A DNA stretch of 12,248 bases from Prolixibacteraceae bacterium (GCA_027858145.1 JAQIDF010000504.1:1-12248); one strand, 5' to 3'. Counted from the stretch's first letter, positions 1 to 7,483 are shown. Notes: a model not told the origin generated them from the sequence alone. Numbers and translations: made by a program.

Positions 1-1265
1 CTTGAGTTAAACTGGTTATATCCTATAAGGCGGTCGTAACGGTCGGTTATTTCTCCGTAGTAAACAAAAATCTGGTAATCATTTTCTGTTTCACTGTGAC
101 TTCCTTCAATGTTATACGCTTTTATGTTGCCTGAGAAATCATCTTTGTAGGCATATAAAAAGCTATAAGAGCCCTGCTTCAATACCAACGAGTGCTCGTA
201 CCTTTTTTGCTCAATGTTGTAGCTCATCTTAAAAGGTTCGGTACATTCCCAATTGCTAAGCTTACCAAAAACATATATTCCGCCGCCCAAAAGAGGCTGA
301 GGCATGTCGAGTGTAAAATGCACCAACATGTAATCTGCTTCCAACTCCGGGTAATCGCTGTTCAGCACTTCAATGTAAAAGTTACCATTTAAATCTTCAT
401 AATAACTATAAGGTTTTTGCATGCGTGGCTCGTGGTTTTCGAGGGTAACATTATACATTGGCTCTATATAATTGATACTCCACACACCCTTACCGGGATG
501 CTTGACATTTCTGAATTCAAAAAAACGATACTCGTTGCCCCCCGGGAATACATTACCTGAATTGTAATCATATTCCAACACACCATTATTCATAAACAAA
601 GGTTTCAAATCATCTATTTGATTATCGTGGCGATTATTCTGGCGAACCACTACTTTAATATCGGACGAAGGATTATTAATCGAAAAATTTCCGTAATCAA
701 CCATAAAATCAACATCCTGCCCCTCAACACCATCAACATTGATCGATGCTTTCCGTATGCGCGCCTGTATATCAATACGCTGTTCCACCACGTAAAACCT
801 GCGGGTTATTACCGGCACATCAGGCTCATCCCTGTCGAACACAACCAGTATATAATTTCCTGAATATCGGATTGGTACATCGTCGTTGGGTATACGTAGT
901 AAATAATTAGTATAAGGTATGGTTGTATTCACAGAATACTCAAAATCGTTAATGGGAAACTCGGTAAAAGAATCGAAATACTCGCTTTGGCTAAGTGAGG
1001 AAATCTGCCAGTTGCGGTCGCAATGAAAAAAGGTATAATAGTAATCGCCACGCTCAGCCGACAAATCATCGAAGGTGAAAATCAGATATTCATCTTTCGC
1101 CAAAGTCAAAACAGGGTTTGATAGTTTCCAACCTTCACGATAAAGTTCAACAGTCTTGATATTATCATTATAAACCTTGTTTTTCAAAGTCTTTGGAAGT
1201 TCTATAGCCAAAATGAAATTTGAAAAATACAGGCTTAAAAGTAAAAAAAGTATAAAATGACGCAT
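1..1265 (-). CDS. Type IX secretion system plug protein (DUF5103), 3' end cut by window edge
   Basis: The frame is open from the ATG at 1265-1263 to the left edge, giving 421 visible codons and no stop. Residues 1-20 form a signal peptide (hydrophobic core, ending NFILA before IELPKT), so the protein is exported. The next ~130 residues carry marks of the family's first domain: WKLSNPVL near 46-53, YYYTFFHCDRNW at 75-86, then SVNTTIPYTNYLLRIPN at 111-127. A second beta-rich domain follows, including ADYMLVHFTLDMPQPLLGGG and VFGKLSNWE. In Flavobacterium johnsoniae a protein of this family closes the periplasmic side of the SprA/Sov outer-membrane translocon when no cargo is present. Family members are usually a little over 400 residues (from memory), so only the extreme C-terminus is probably missing. 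The gene diverges from nqrA and shares its intergenic region. No other secretion gene is visible here. Family assignment is confident; the role is inferred from the family. Confidence 0.88.
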   Translation of the reverse strand, partial: MRHFILFLLLSLYFSNFILAIELPKTLKNKVYNDNIKTVELYREGWKLSNPVLTLAKDEYLIFTFDDLSAERGDYYYTFFHCDRNWQISSLSQSEYFDSFTEFPINDFEYSVNTTIPYTNYLLRIPNDDVPIRYSGNYILVVFDRDEPDVPVITRRFYVVEQRIDIQARIRKASINVDGVEGQDVDFMVDYGNFSINNPSSDIKVVVRQNNRHDNQIDDLKPLFMNNGVLEYDYNSGNVFPGGNEYRFFEFRNVKHPGKGVWSINYIEPMYNVTLENHEPRMQKPYSYYEDLNGNFYIEVLNSDYPELEADYMLVHFTLDMPQPLLGGGIYVFGKLSNWECTEPFKMSYNIEQKRYEHSLVLKQGSYSFLYAYKDDFSGNIKAYNIEGSHSETENDYQIFVYYGEITDRYDRLIGYNQFNS

Positions 1266-1306
1266 TTTAAAAAAGATTACGGTAAGCGTATGAAAAAGTT
1301 TTCACA

Positions 1307-1314
1307 CAAAATTA
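1307..1314 (-). promoter_or_regulatory. Candidate -7 box for the plug gene
   Basis: Read on the minus strand this is TAATTTTG, matching the Bacteroidota -7 consensus TAnnTTTG. It lies 41 bases upstream of the plug start codon. The nearest possible -33 TTTG on that strand (1345-1342) is 27 bases away, longer than the usual 17-23, so the call is weak. Confidence 0.35.
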
Positions 1315-1342
1315 ATATTTATAAATAGAAAACGCTATTCGC

Positions 1343-1357
1343 AAACAATCATTGTTT
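1343..1357. repeat. 15-bp perfect inverted repeat in the divergent region
   Basis: The sequence is AAACAAT-C-ATTGTTT: two perfect 7-base arms around one base. It lies between the plug gene and nqrA, about 30 bases upstream of the candidate plug -7 box and overlapping the only TTTG that could act as its -33 element. The symmetry and position suit a protein-binding site. AT-rich DNA yields such repeats by chance, and no regulator is identifiable. Confidence 0.35.
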
Positions 1358-1385
1358 ACAACTTGTTTATTTAATTGAATTTTTG

Positions 1386-1396
1386 ATTGTTACAAT
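1386..1396. repeat. 11-bp inverted repeat ATTGT-T-ACAAT
   Basis: Two 5-base arms surround a single T. The arms resemble the inner part of the repeat at 1343-1357 (ATTGT versus ATTGTTT), so the two could be related half-sites of one binding protein. The arms are short and chance occurrence is quite possible. Confidence 0.2.
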
Positions 1397-1424
1397 ATTT
1401 CTTTGATTTGGGACATCAACATAA

Positions 1425-1440
1425 AGTGACAATTATCACA
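1425..1440. promoter_or_regulatory. Candidate Crp/Fnr-type operator
   Basis: The sequence aGTGA-N6-TCACa has the spacing and half-sites of the classic Crp/Fnr family target TGTGA-N6-TCACA. One outer base differs (A for T), and the centre CAATTA is itself nearly symmetric. It is centred about 113 bases upstream of the candidate nqr -7 box, a distance that could suit activation or looping. Crp/Fnr-family regulators occur in Bacteroidota, but their targets need not match the enterobacterial consensus, so this is a structural match and not proof of binding. Confidence 0.35.
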
Positions 1441-1502
1441 CAAAAACCAGACAACTTATTTCTCCAAGATAACAAGATGAACAAAACACTCAGAAACATC
1501 TA

Positions 1503-1522
1503 TATAATTGCAAGTATAATTG
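1503..1522. repeat. Short direct repeat TATAATTG, period 12
   Basis: TATAATTG occurs at 1503-1510 and again at 1515-1522, separated by CAAG. The second copy ends in the TTG that could serve as the -33 element of the nqr promoter. The repeat is short and its function is unknown. Confidence 0.4.
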
Positions 1523-1553
1523 ATAAAAAAATGAGGTAAAATATTTACCTTTG
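1519..1553 (+). promoter_or_regulatory. Probable nqr operon promoter (Bacteroidota type)
   Basis: TACCTTTG at 1546-1553 is an exact match to the -7 consensus TAnnTTTG used by the primary sigma factor in Bacteroidota. ATTG at 1519-1522 offers a -33 TTG with a 23-base spacer, at the long end of the accepted range. Transcription would start near 1558-1562, leaving a leader of about 20-25 bases before the nqrA ATG at 1583. No Shine-Dalgarno sequence is seen, which is normal for the phylum. The -7 box is overlapped by a 17-bp inverted repeat. Confidence 0.65.
1534..1550. promoter_or_regulatory. 17-bp inverted repeat overlapping the nqr -7 box, possible operator
   Basis: The sequence AGGTAAA-ATA-TTTACCT has two perfect 7-base arms around a 3-base centre. 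Its right arm covers the first five bases of the -7 box TACCTTTG, so a protein bound here would occlude RNA polymerase. Symmetry, length and placement fit a repressor site. The regulator is unknown, and part of the right arm is dictated by the promoter box itself. Confidence 0.4.
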
Positions 1554-1582
1554 CGATTTAAAAACAAATCTAAAATTCAGCA

Positions 1583-2926
1583 ATGTCAAATACTATTAAA
1601 ATCAAAAAAGGTTTTGATATCAAACTGAAGGGGAAAGCCGATTTAAGCATCGGTAAAGCTGTTGAAGCTTCCCGTTACGCAGTTAAACCCACCGAATTCT
1701 CGGGTCTCAAGCCAAAGCTGTCTGTAAAAGCCGACGACATTGTACAAGCTGGTACACCATTATTTTTCGACAAAGCACATCCGGAAGTAAAATTTACATC
1801 GCCGGTTAGTGGAAAAGTAAAATCGGTGAACCGTGGCGAGCGTCGGCGTATTTTAGAGATTGAAATCGAAAGTGATGGAAAATTTGAATCTGTTGACTTT
1901 TCGAAAGGAGAAATCAAAACATTAGATCGTGAAACGGTTAAACAAACTCTGCTCGATAGTGGTTTGTGGCCATTGATGGTACAACGCCCGTTTGGTGTAA
2001 TACCAAAAGCCGACGAAACACCGCGTGATATTTTTATCACCGGATTTGATTCGGCACCACTGGCTCCCGATTATGAGTTCACGCTTAAAGATGAGAAAGA
2101 AAACATCCAGGCCGGAATTGACGTATTATCAAAACTTACCGATGGAAAAGTTTACCTGGGATTACGTCCCGGCTCTGAATTTGCATCGCTAAAAGGGGTT
2201 GAAGTAAATTATTTCGATGGTCCACACCCGGCCGGAAATGTTGGTGTTCAAATTCATAAAACAGCCCCTATCAATAAAGGTGATGTTGTTTGGACACTCA
2301 ATATTCAAACATTGGTATACATTGGCAGACTTTTCTCTACCGCGAAATTAAACCTTGAGCGGTTAGTTGCCATAACTGGTTCCGAAGTTAAGAAAACCGG
2401 ATATGTTAAAGCCATTGCAGGCACTGCAATAAAACCGCTTATTGAAAACAACACGAAAAAGGAAGTAAATGAACGCTTTATTTCGGGCAATGTTTTAACA
2501 GGCGAAAAAGTTGAGGAAACAGGGTATACCGGATTAACACAAAACCAGGTGACGGTTATTCCCGAAGGTGACAAAATTGAACCATTTGGCTGGATTAGCC
2601 CAGGTTTCAACAAATTTACGGCAAGCAAAACATTCTTATCAAAACTGATGCCGAAAAAAGAGTACACCTTAAATGCCAACTATCATGGTGGAGAACGCGC
2701 TTTTGTAATCTCAGGACAATACGAAAAGGTATTACCCATTGATATACTGCCGGTTTATCTTCTGAAAGCTATTTTGGTGAATGATATCGACAAAATGGAA
2801 AACATGGGCATTTTTGAAGTTATTGAAGAAGACATGGCTTTATGTGAATATGTTTGTACATCGAAAATTGAAGTGCAATCGATATTGCGTAATGGCATGG
2901 ACACCATGATAAAAGAATTGGGTTAA
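1583..2926 (+). CDS. nqrA: Na+-translocating NADH:quinone oxidoreductase subunit A
   Basis: First gene of the six-gene operon for the sodium-pumping respiratory complex that oxidises NADH and reduces quinone. NqrA is the large peripheral subunit on the cytoplasmic face, implicated in quinone binding. The 447-residue length is typical. The N-terminus (IKIKKGFDIKLKGKAD) is the family signature, followed by a barrel-sandwich-like stretch with KFTSPVSGKVKSVNRGERR near residues 70-91. The C-terminus ALCEYVCTSKIEVQSILRNG matches the family pattern of an E-x-V-C motif followed by a conserved SILR segment. There are no membrane helices or signal peptide, as expected. The ATG at 1583 lies just downstream of the predicted promoter. 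The next gene, nqrB, follows after 32 bases. The opposite-strand open frames inside it carry no recognisable protein signal. Confidence 0.97.
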   Translation: MSNTIKIKKGFDIKLKGKADLSIGKAVEASRYAVKPTEFSGLKPKLSVKADDIVQAGTPLFFDKAHPEVKFTSPVSGKVKSVNRGERRRILEIEIESDGKFESVDFSKGEIKTLDRETVKQTLLDSGLWPLMVQRPFGVIPKADETPRDIFITGFDSAPLAPDYEFTLKDEKENIQAGIDVLSKLTDGKVYLGLRPGSEFASLKGVEVNYFDGPHPAGNVGVQIHKTAPINKGDVVWTLNIQTLVYIGRLFSTAKLNLERLVAITGSEVKKTGYVKAIAGTAIKPLIENNTKKEVNERFISGNVLTGEKVEETGYTGLTQNQVTVIPEGDKIEPFGWISPGFNKFTASKTFLSKLMPKKEYTLNANYHGGERAFVISGQYEKVLPIDILPVYLLKAILVNDIDKMENMGIFEVIEEDMALCEYVCTSKIEVQSILRNGMDTMIKELG

Positions 2927-2958
2927 CAACATAAATTTCCTTAAAGAATATAACAAAT

Positions 2959-4125
2959 ATGAAAGGACAAGGAATAAAAAAATTTTACGATAAACACCGG
3001 CCAAAGTTTGAAAAAGGCGGAAAACTACATCCTTTCCAAAGTGTTTTCGAAGGATTTGAAACATTTTTATATGTTCCGGACAAAACCACCAAAAAAGGAT
3101 CACATGTTCGTGATTACATCGATTTAAAACGAACAATGATTTTTGTGGTGCTCGCGGTTGTACCTACCATGCTTTTTGGAATGTACAACATAGGCTACCA
3201 ACATTTTCATGCCATTGGCGAATTTGCCCAAACTGGTTTTTGGGATGTTTTCTTCTACGGCTTTTTACGGGTACTACCAGTTATTGTAGTTTCCTACGCG
3301 GTAGGATTAGGCATTGAATTTACTTTCGCCCAGATAAAAGGGCACGAAATAAACGAGGGATACCTGGTTTCAGGAATATTAATTCCACTGATTATACCTA
3401 TAGACACCCCGTTATGGATGGTAGCTGTTGCGGTTGCTTTTTCAGTAATTATTGCAAAGGAAGCCTTTGGTGGTACCGGCATGAATATATGGAACCCGGC
3501 ATTGATTGCCCGCGCGTTCCTGTTTTTTGCTTACCCGGCCCACATGAGTGGCGATAGCGTATGGATCAGGCTCGGACAAGAAGCCGATAAAGTGGTTGAC
3601 GGATTCTCCGGTGCTACACCTTTAGGACTTGCACTTGCCGGAAACATCGATTACAACGTTTGGGATGCCTTCTGGGGATTTATTCCCGGATCAATTGGCG
3701 AGACTTCTACATTTGCCATTCTTCTGGGGGCTGCATTCCTCATAATTACAGGCATTGGAAGTTGGCGTATTATGCTGGCAACTGTTATCGGAGCATTATT
3801 TACCGGAATAATTTTAAATATTTTTGCCGTTAACCCATTCATGGAAATACCATTCTGGCATCACCTCTTCCTTGGTGGTTTTGCATTTGGCGCAATTTTT
3901 ATGACAACAGATCCTGTTTCGGCAGCACAAACCAACAGGGGAAAATGGATTTACGGTATACTCATCGGTGTATTGGCTATCATCATCAGGGTGCTGAACC
4001 CAGCCTACCCCGAAGGTGTTATGCTGGCAATTCTTCTGATGAACACTTTTGCCCCATTAATAGACCACTACGTGGTACAGGGTAACATACGCAAAAGGCT
4101 TAAACGGGCACCAGCCACAGTATAA
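2959..4125 (+). CDS. nqrB: Na+-translocating NADH:quinone oxidoreductase subunit B
   Basis: The large integral membrane subunit (388 residues, about ten hydrophobic segments) that carries covalent FMN and takes part in quinone reduction and sodium passage. The flavinylation motif is clear: D214-G-F-S-G-A-T220, T220 being the expected phosphoester-linked FMN acceptor, equivalent to T236 of Vibrio cholerae NqrB. INEGYLVSG around residues 131-139 corresponds to the glycine-containing region linked to quinone and HQNO binding in Vibrio. KEAFGGTGMNIWNPALIARAF (about 156-176) is also a strong family block. The soluble N-terminal tail (KFYDKHRPKFEKGGKLHPF) precedes the first helix near residue 55. 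It lies 32 bases after nqrA and 19 before nqrC. FMN loading would depend on the ApbE encoded at 10663-11664. No defect is seen. Confidence 0.97.
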   Translation: MKGQGIKKFYDKHRPKFEKGGKLHPFQSVFEGFETFLYVPDKTTKKGSHVRDYIDLKRTMIFVVLAVVPTMLFGMYNIGYQHFHAIGEFAQTGFWDVFFYGFLRVLPVIVVSYAVGLGIEFTFAQIKGHEINEGYLVSGILIPLIIPIDTPLWMVAVAVAFSVIIAKEAFGGTGMNIWNPALIARAFLFFAYPAHMSGDSVWIRLGQEADKVVDGFSGATPLGLALAGNIDYNVWDAFWGFIPGSIGETSTFAILLGAAFLIITGIGSWRIMLATVIGALFTGIILNIFAVNPFMEIPFWHHLFLGGFAFGAIFMTTDPVSAAQTNRGKWIYGILIGVLAIIIRVLNPAYPEGVMLAILLMNTFAPLIDHYVVQGNIRKRLKRAPATV

Positions 4126-4144
4126 TCATTAAAATCGACGCGAG

Positions 4145-4843
4145 ATGAACAGAAACGGAAATACATACACATTCATATATGCTTCGGTAATGGTGATTAT
4201 CGTAGCTGCAATATTATCGTTTACAGCAATTACACTTAAGCCCTTGCAGGATCGCAATGTTGAAGTTGAAAAGAAACAAAACATTCTGGCAGCTATCAAT
4301 ATCGAAACCTCAGCTGAAGAGGCTGAAGATTTATATGCTGAAACGATTACCGACTCTTACACCTTGAACTCGAAAGGTGAAAAAACCGATGGAGACGCCT
4401 TCATAATCGACCTGAAGAAACAACAGGCAAAACCGATTGAAGAGCGGCAACTGCCAATTTTCGAGGCTGATTTGGGTGACAAAGGAACCAAGTACGTTAT
4501 TCCTTTACGCGGATCAGGTTTATGGGGGCCGATATGGGGATATGTTTCACTGAATAATGATTTCAACACCATTTATGGCGCTATTTTCGACCACCAGGGG
4601 GAAACGCCCGGGTTAGGGGCTGAAATTACAACCGATGCATTCCAGGAAGTTTTCAAAGGAAAAACCATTTTTAATGAAGATGGGGAATTTGTATCGCTTA
4701 TTGTAGCAAAAGCCGGTCAAAATGCACCCGAACAACACAAAGTTGATGCTATATCGGGCGGAACCATTACCAGTAAAGGATTACAAGACATGCTATACAA
4801 CGATTTATCGGCATATCTTGAATTTTTCAACCAGAAAAAGTAA
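4145..4843 (+). CDS. nqrC: Na+-translocating NADH:quinone oxidoreductase subunit C
   Basis: A membrane-anchored subunit with one N-terminal helix (about residues 11-31) and a periplasmic FMN-binding domain. The C-terminal flavinylation motif is D201-A-I-S-G-G-T207, with T207 the expected covalent FMN acceptor (T225 in Vibrio cholerae). The residue before the threonine is Gly where the common motif has Ala (SGAT); the core S-G-x-T and the upstream Asp are intact, so modification is still expected. The conserved block GLWGPIWGYVSL near residues 125-136 and the HQGETPGLGAEI segment near 150-161 are typical. At 232 residues it is somewhat shorter than the Vibrio protein. nqrD follows after only six bases, suggesting translational coupling. 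Confidence 0.96.
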   Translation: MNRNGNTYTFIYASVMVIIVAAILSFTAITLKPLQDRNVEVEKKQNILAAINIETSAEEAEDLYAETITDSYTLNSKGEKTDGDAFIIDLKKQQAKPIEERQLPIFEADLGDKGTKYVIPLRGSGLWGPIWGYVSLNNDFNTIYGAIFDHQGETPGLGAEITTDAFQEVFKGKTIFNEDGEFVSLIVAKAGQNAPEQHKVDAISGGTITSKGLQDMLYNDLSAYLEFFNQKK

Positions 4844-4849
4844 ACAATT

Positions 4850-5497
4850 ATGAGTGATAAAGAAGCATTTTTCTCAAAAAATAATTTACGACTGCTAACC
4901 GACCCGCTTGGCAAACAAAATCCAATCACCGTTCAGGTGCTCGGTATTTGTTCGGCACTGGCAGTTACCGCACAACTTAAGCCATCGGTTGTAATGACCC
5001 TATCGGTAATGGTTGTGTTGGCCCTTTCAAATGTTATTGTTTCATTACTGCGAAATACCATTCCCAACCGTATTCGTATTATTGTACAGTTGGTAATTGT
5101 GGCCTCATTGGTGATTTTGGTTGATCAGGTGTTGAAAGCATTTATGTACGATGTAAGCAAACAGCTCTCGGTATTCGTAGGTCTGATTATTACCAACTGT
5201 ATTATCATGGGCCGCCTTGAAGCATTTGCACTCGGAAATAAACCAGGCGCGGCATTTCTCGATGGAATTGGGAATGCCGCAGGTTACGGTGTAATCCTGA
5301 TTATTGTTGGTTTTTTCCGCGAATTGTTAGGGGCTGGCACCCTGTGGGGATTTCAGGTTATACCCGAAGGATTTTATGATTTTGGATATGTCAATAACGG
5401 ACTGATGGTACTTTCGCCAATGGCCCTGATTACCGTAGGAATCATTATATGGGTACAACGTAGCAAAAACCACGAACTGGTTGAAGAAAACAAATAA
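4850..5497 (+). CDS. nqrD: Na+-translocating NADH:quinone oxidoreductase subunit D
   Basis: A 215-residue integral membrane protein with about six helices, homologous to NqrE and to RnfE of the related Rnf complex. NqrD and NqrE pair in inverted topology and together bind an iron-sulfur centre inside the membrane. The expected cysteines are present: C34 in LGICSALAV and C117 in IITNCIIMGR. NPITVQVLGICSALAVT and the GRLEAFALGNKP loop (about 121-132) are family signatures. It starts six bases after nqrC and ends 25 before nqrE. The C-terminus (WVQRSKNHELVEENK) is a charged cytoplasmic tail. Assignment as NqrD rather than RnfE rests on its place in a full nqr operon. Confidence 0.96.
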   Translation: MSDKEAFFSKNNLRLLTDPLGKQNPITVQVLGICSALAVTAQLKPSVVMTLSVMVVLALSNVIVSLLRNTIPNRIRIIVQLVIVASLVILVDQVLKAFMYDVSKQLSVFVGLIITNCIIMGRLEAFALGNKPGAAFLDGIGNAAGYGVILIIVGFFRELLGAGTLWGFQVIPEGFYDFGYVNNGLMVLSPMALITVGIIIWVQRSKNHELVEENK

Positions 5498-5522
5498 TCG
5501 CAACGCATAAAGATTTTAGATT

Positions 5523-6140
5523 ATGGAAAATATTATCAACATATTTATCAAGTCAATTTTTATCGAGAATATGGTATTCGCGTATTTTCTGGGTATGTGT
5601 TCATACCTCGCGGTATCAAAATCGGTAAAAACGGCAACAGGCCTGGGGTTGGCTGTAGTTTTTGTTTTAGGCATAACAGTTCCGGTAAACTACCTTCTCG
5701 AAAATTTCGTATTGCAAGAAGGAGCCCTTACCTGGTTAGGCTCTCAGTTTGCCAATGTTGACCTGAGCTTTTTAAGCTTCATCATGTTTATTGCCGTTAT
5801 CGCTTCAATGGTACAGTTGGTTGAAATGATAATTGAAAAATTCGCCCCGGCATTATATTCAAGCCTTGGTATTTTTCTTCCGCTTATTGCTGTTAACTGT
5901 GCAATTTTGGGTGGCTCACTGTTTATGCAACAAAAAGAATTCCTCAATATAGGCGAAGCTACAACTTACGGTGTTGGTTCGGGCGTGGGCTGGTTCCTCG
6001 CCATTGTTGGTATAGCTGCCATTCGAGAAAAGGTACAATATTCAAACGTACCAAAACCATTACGCGGACTGGGAATGGCATTTATCATTACCGGACTAAT
6101 GGGAATGGCTTTTATGGGATTCTCGGGAATTAAACTTTAA
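5523..6140 (+). CDS. nqrE: Na+-translocating NADH:quinone oxidoreductase subunit E
   Basis: A 205-residue membrane subunit with about six helices, paralogous to NqrD and to RnfA. It provides the other two cysteines of the intramembrane iron-sulfur centre: C26 in YFLGMCSYLAVS and C126 in LIAVNCAILGGS. Both match the family, in which C26 and C120 are the ligands in Vibrio cholerae. FIENMVFAYFLG near the N-terminus, the VEMIIEKFAPALY segment (about 100-112) and the final AFIITGLMGMAFMGFSGIKL block are typical. It lies 25 bases after nqrD and 24 before nqrF. Reading-frame length and end agree with the family, and no irregularity is seen. Confidence 0.96.
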   Translation: MENIINIFIKSIFIENMVFAYFLGMCSYLAVSKSVKTATGLGLAVVFVLGITVPVNYLLENFVLQEGALTWLGSQFANVDLSFLSFIMFIAVIASMVQLVEMIIEKFAPALYSSLGIFLPLIAVNCAILGGSLFMQQKEFLNIGEATTYGVGSGVGWFLAIVGIAAIREKVQYSNVPKPLRGLGMAFIITGLMGMAFMGFSGIKL

Positions 6141-6164
6141 TAAAAACTTTTAAAATCAGATAAA

Positions 6165-7424
6165 ATGACTCTTATAGCTATACAATCAACAGTTATTATT
6201 ACCAGTATCATCTTTTTCCTGGTAGTTATATTGTTGTTGGTTAGTGTGTTGTTGTTTGCCAAAAAGAAACTGACACCGTCGGGTACCGTAAACATCGACA
6301 TTAACGATGGAGAAAAAAAGATAGAAACCGAACCGGGTTCAACAGTACTTTCAACACTCAGCAATAATGGTATTTTCCTGCCATCGGCATGTGGTGGTGG
6401 TGGTACCTGCGGAATGTGCAAGTGCCAGGTTGAAGAAGGTGGCGGCTCAATATTACCAACCGAGGTTGACTTTTTTACCCGGAAAGAACAGCAAAACAAC
6501 TGGAGGCTCGGGTGTCAGGTGAAGATTCGTGAAGACATGAATGTTCGTGTTCCTGAAGAGGTTATGGGTATTCAAAAATGGGAATGTGAAGTAGTTTCCA
6601 ACCACAACGTAGCAACCTTTATCAAAGAATTTGTGGTGAAACTTCCCGAAGGCGAGACCCTCGATTTCAAATCGGGTGGTTACATCCAGATTGATGTACC
6701 GAAATACGAAGCTGACTTTAAGGATTTTGATGTCGAAAAAGAATATCGCGATGAATGGGACAAGTTTGGCCTGTGGGATCTTGGCATTAAAAATACTGAA
6801 GAGAGCTTCAGGGCATACTCGATGGCCAACTACCCTGCTGAAGGTAACATTATCATGCTGAACATCCGTATTGCCACCCCACCTTGGGATCGTCAGAAAA
6901 ACAAGTGGGCCGATGTGCCTCCGGGGGCATGTTCTTCTTACATCTTTTCACGTAAACCAGGCGACAAAGTAACTATTTCGGGCCCCTACGGAGATTTCTT
7001 TATACAGGATACTGATAATGAAATGCTATACATTGGCGGTGGTGCAGGTATGGCCCCACTACGTTCTCAATTGTTCCACCTGTTCAATACACTCAAAACA
7101 GGCCGAAAAGTAACCTATTGGTATGGCGCACGTTCAAAACGGGAAATTTTTTATGAAGATCATTTCAGAGAAATAGAAAAACAATTCCCAAACTTCAAGT
7201 TTATCATCGCGCTTAGCGATCCGCAACCTGAAGACAACTGGGACGGGCCTGTTGGTTTTATTCACCAGGTAATTCACGATAATTACCTGAAAGACCATGA
7301 AGCACCCGAGGATATTGAATATTACATGTGTGGTCCCGACCCAATGGCCAATGCTGCAAATAAAATGCTTTATGACCTTGGGGTTGAAGATGAAAATATA
7401 TTCTTCGACGATTTTGGAGCTTAA
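6165..7424 (+). CDS. nqrF: Na+-translocating NADH:quinone oxidoreductase subunit F (NADH-oxidising)
   Basis: The electron-entry subunit: it oxidises NADH with FAD and passes electrons one at a time through a 2Fe-2S cluster. It has one N-terminal membrane helix (about 10-31) and then a plant-type ferredoxin domain with cluster ligands C76, C82, C85 and C117; C87 is an extra cysteine in the same loop. A ferredoxin-reductase module follows: R216-A-Y-S219 for FAD binding, then G291-GGAGMAPLR for the nucleotide, CGPDPM from C389, and the aromatic C-terminal FFDDFGA that stacks on FAD. The 419-residue length is normal. It is the last nqr gene and is followed within 30 bases by an intrinsic terminator, so apbE is not read from this transcript unless there is read-through. 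Confidence 0.97.
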   Translation: MTLIAIQSTVIITSIIFFLVVILLLVSVLLFAKKKLTPSGTVNIDINDGEKKIETEPGSTVLSTLSNNGIFLPSACGGGGTCGMCKCQVEEGGGSILPTEVDFFTRKEQQNNWRLGCQVKIREDMNVRVPEEVMGIQKWECEVVSNHNVATFIKEFVVKLPEGETLDFKSGGYIQIDVPKYEADFKDFDVEKEYRDEWDKFGLWDLGIKNTEESFRAYSMANYPAEGNIIMLNIRIATPPWDRQKNKWADVPPGACSSYIFSRKPGDKVTISGPYGDFFIQDTDNEMLYIGGGAGMAPLRSQLFHLFNTLKTGRKVTYWYGARSKREIFYEDHFREIEKQFPNFKFIIALSDPQPEDNWDGPVGFIHQVIHDNYLKDHEAPEDIEYYMCGPDPMANAANKMLYDLGVEDENIFFDDFGA

Positions 7425-7451
7425 AGAAAGTAATCATAATCATAAAGAAAA

Positions 7452-7483
7452 GGCCGGTTGTATAAAACAATCGGTCTTTTTTT
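7452..7483 (+). terminator. Intrinsic terminator of the nqr operon
   Basis: A ten-base-pair stem (GGCCGGTTGT with ACAATCGGTC, including two G-T pairs) closes a five-base ATAAA loop and is followed directly by seven T residues. It begins 28 bases after the nqrF stop codon. This is a clear rho-independent structure. Confidence 0.88.

Noticed and set aside
192..863. Plus-strand open frames at 192-392 and 618-863.
   Set aside because: Both lie antisense to the plug gene, whose minus-strand frame has clear family motifs and a signal peptide. The plus-strand products look like chance translations.
1477..1539. A 20-codon open frame (MNKTLRNIYIIASIIDKKMR) upstream of nqrA, a possible leader peptide.
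   Set aside because: It lies entirely upstream of the likely transcription start near 1560 and overlaps the predicted promoter; it has no ribosome binding site or attenuator-like structure after it.
4850..6140. The possibility that the D and E subunits belong to an Rnf complex.
   Set aside because: The operon has nqrA and an nqrF with ferredoxin and NADH/FAD domains in the canonical A-F order and no rnfB or rnfC, so Nqr is the clear assignment.
6390..6405. GGT-repeat run in nqrF, a possible phase-variable simple repeat.
   Set aside because: It encodes the glycine-rich loop of the 2Fe-2S site (C76-G-G-G-G-T-C82), which explains the bases. A change of triplet number would not shift the frame.
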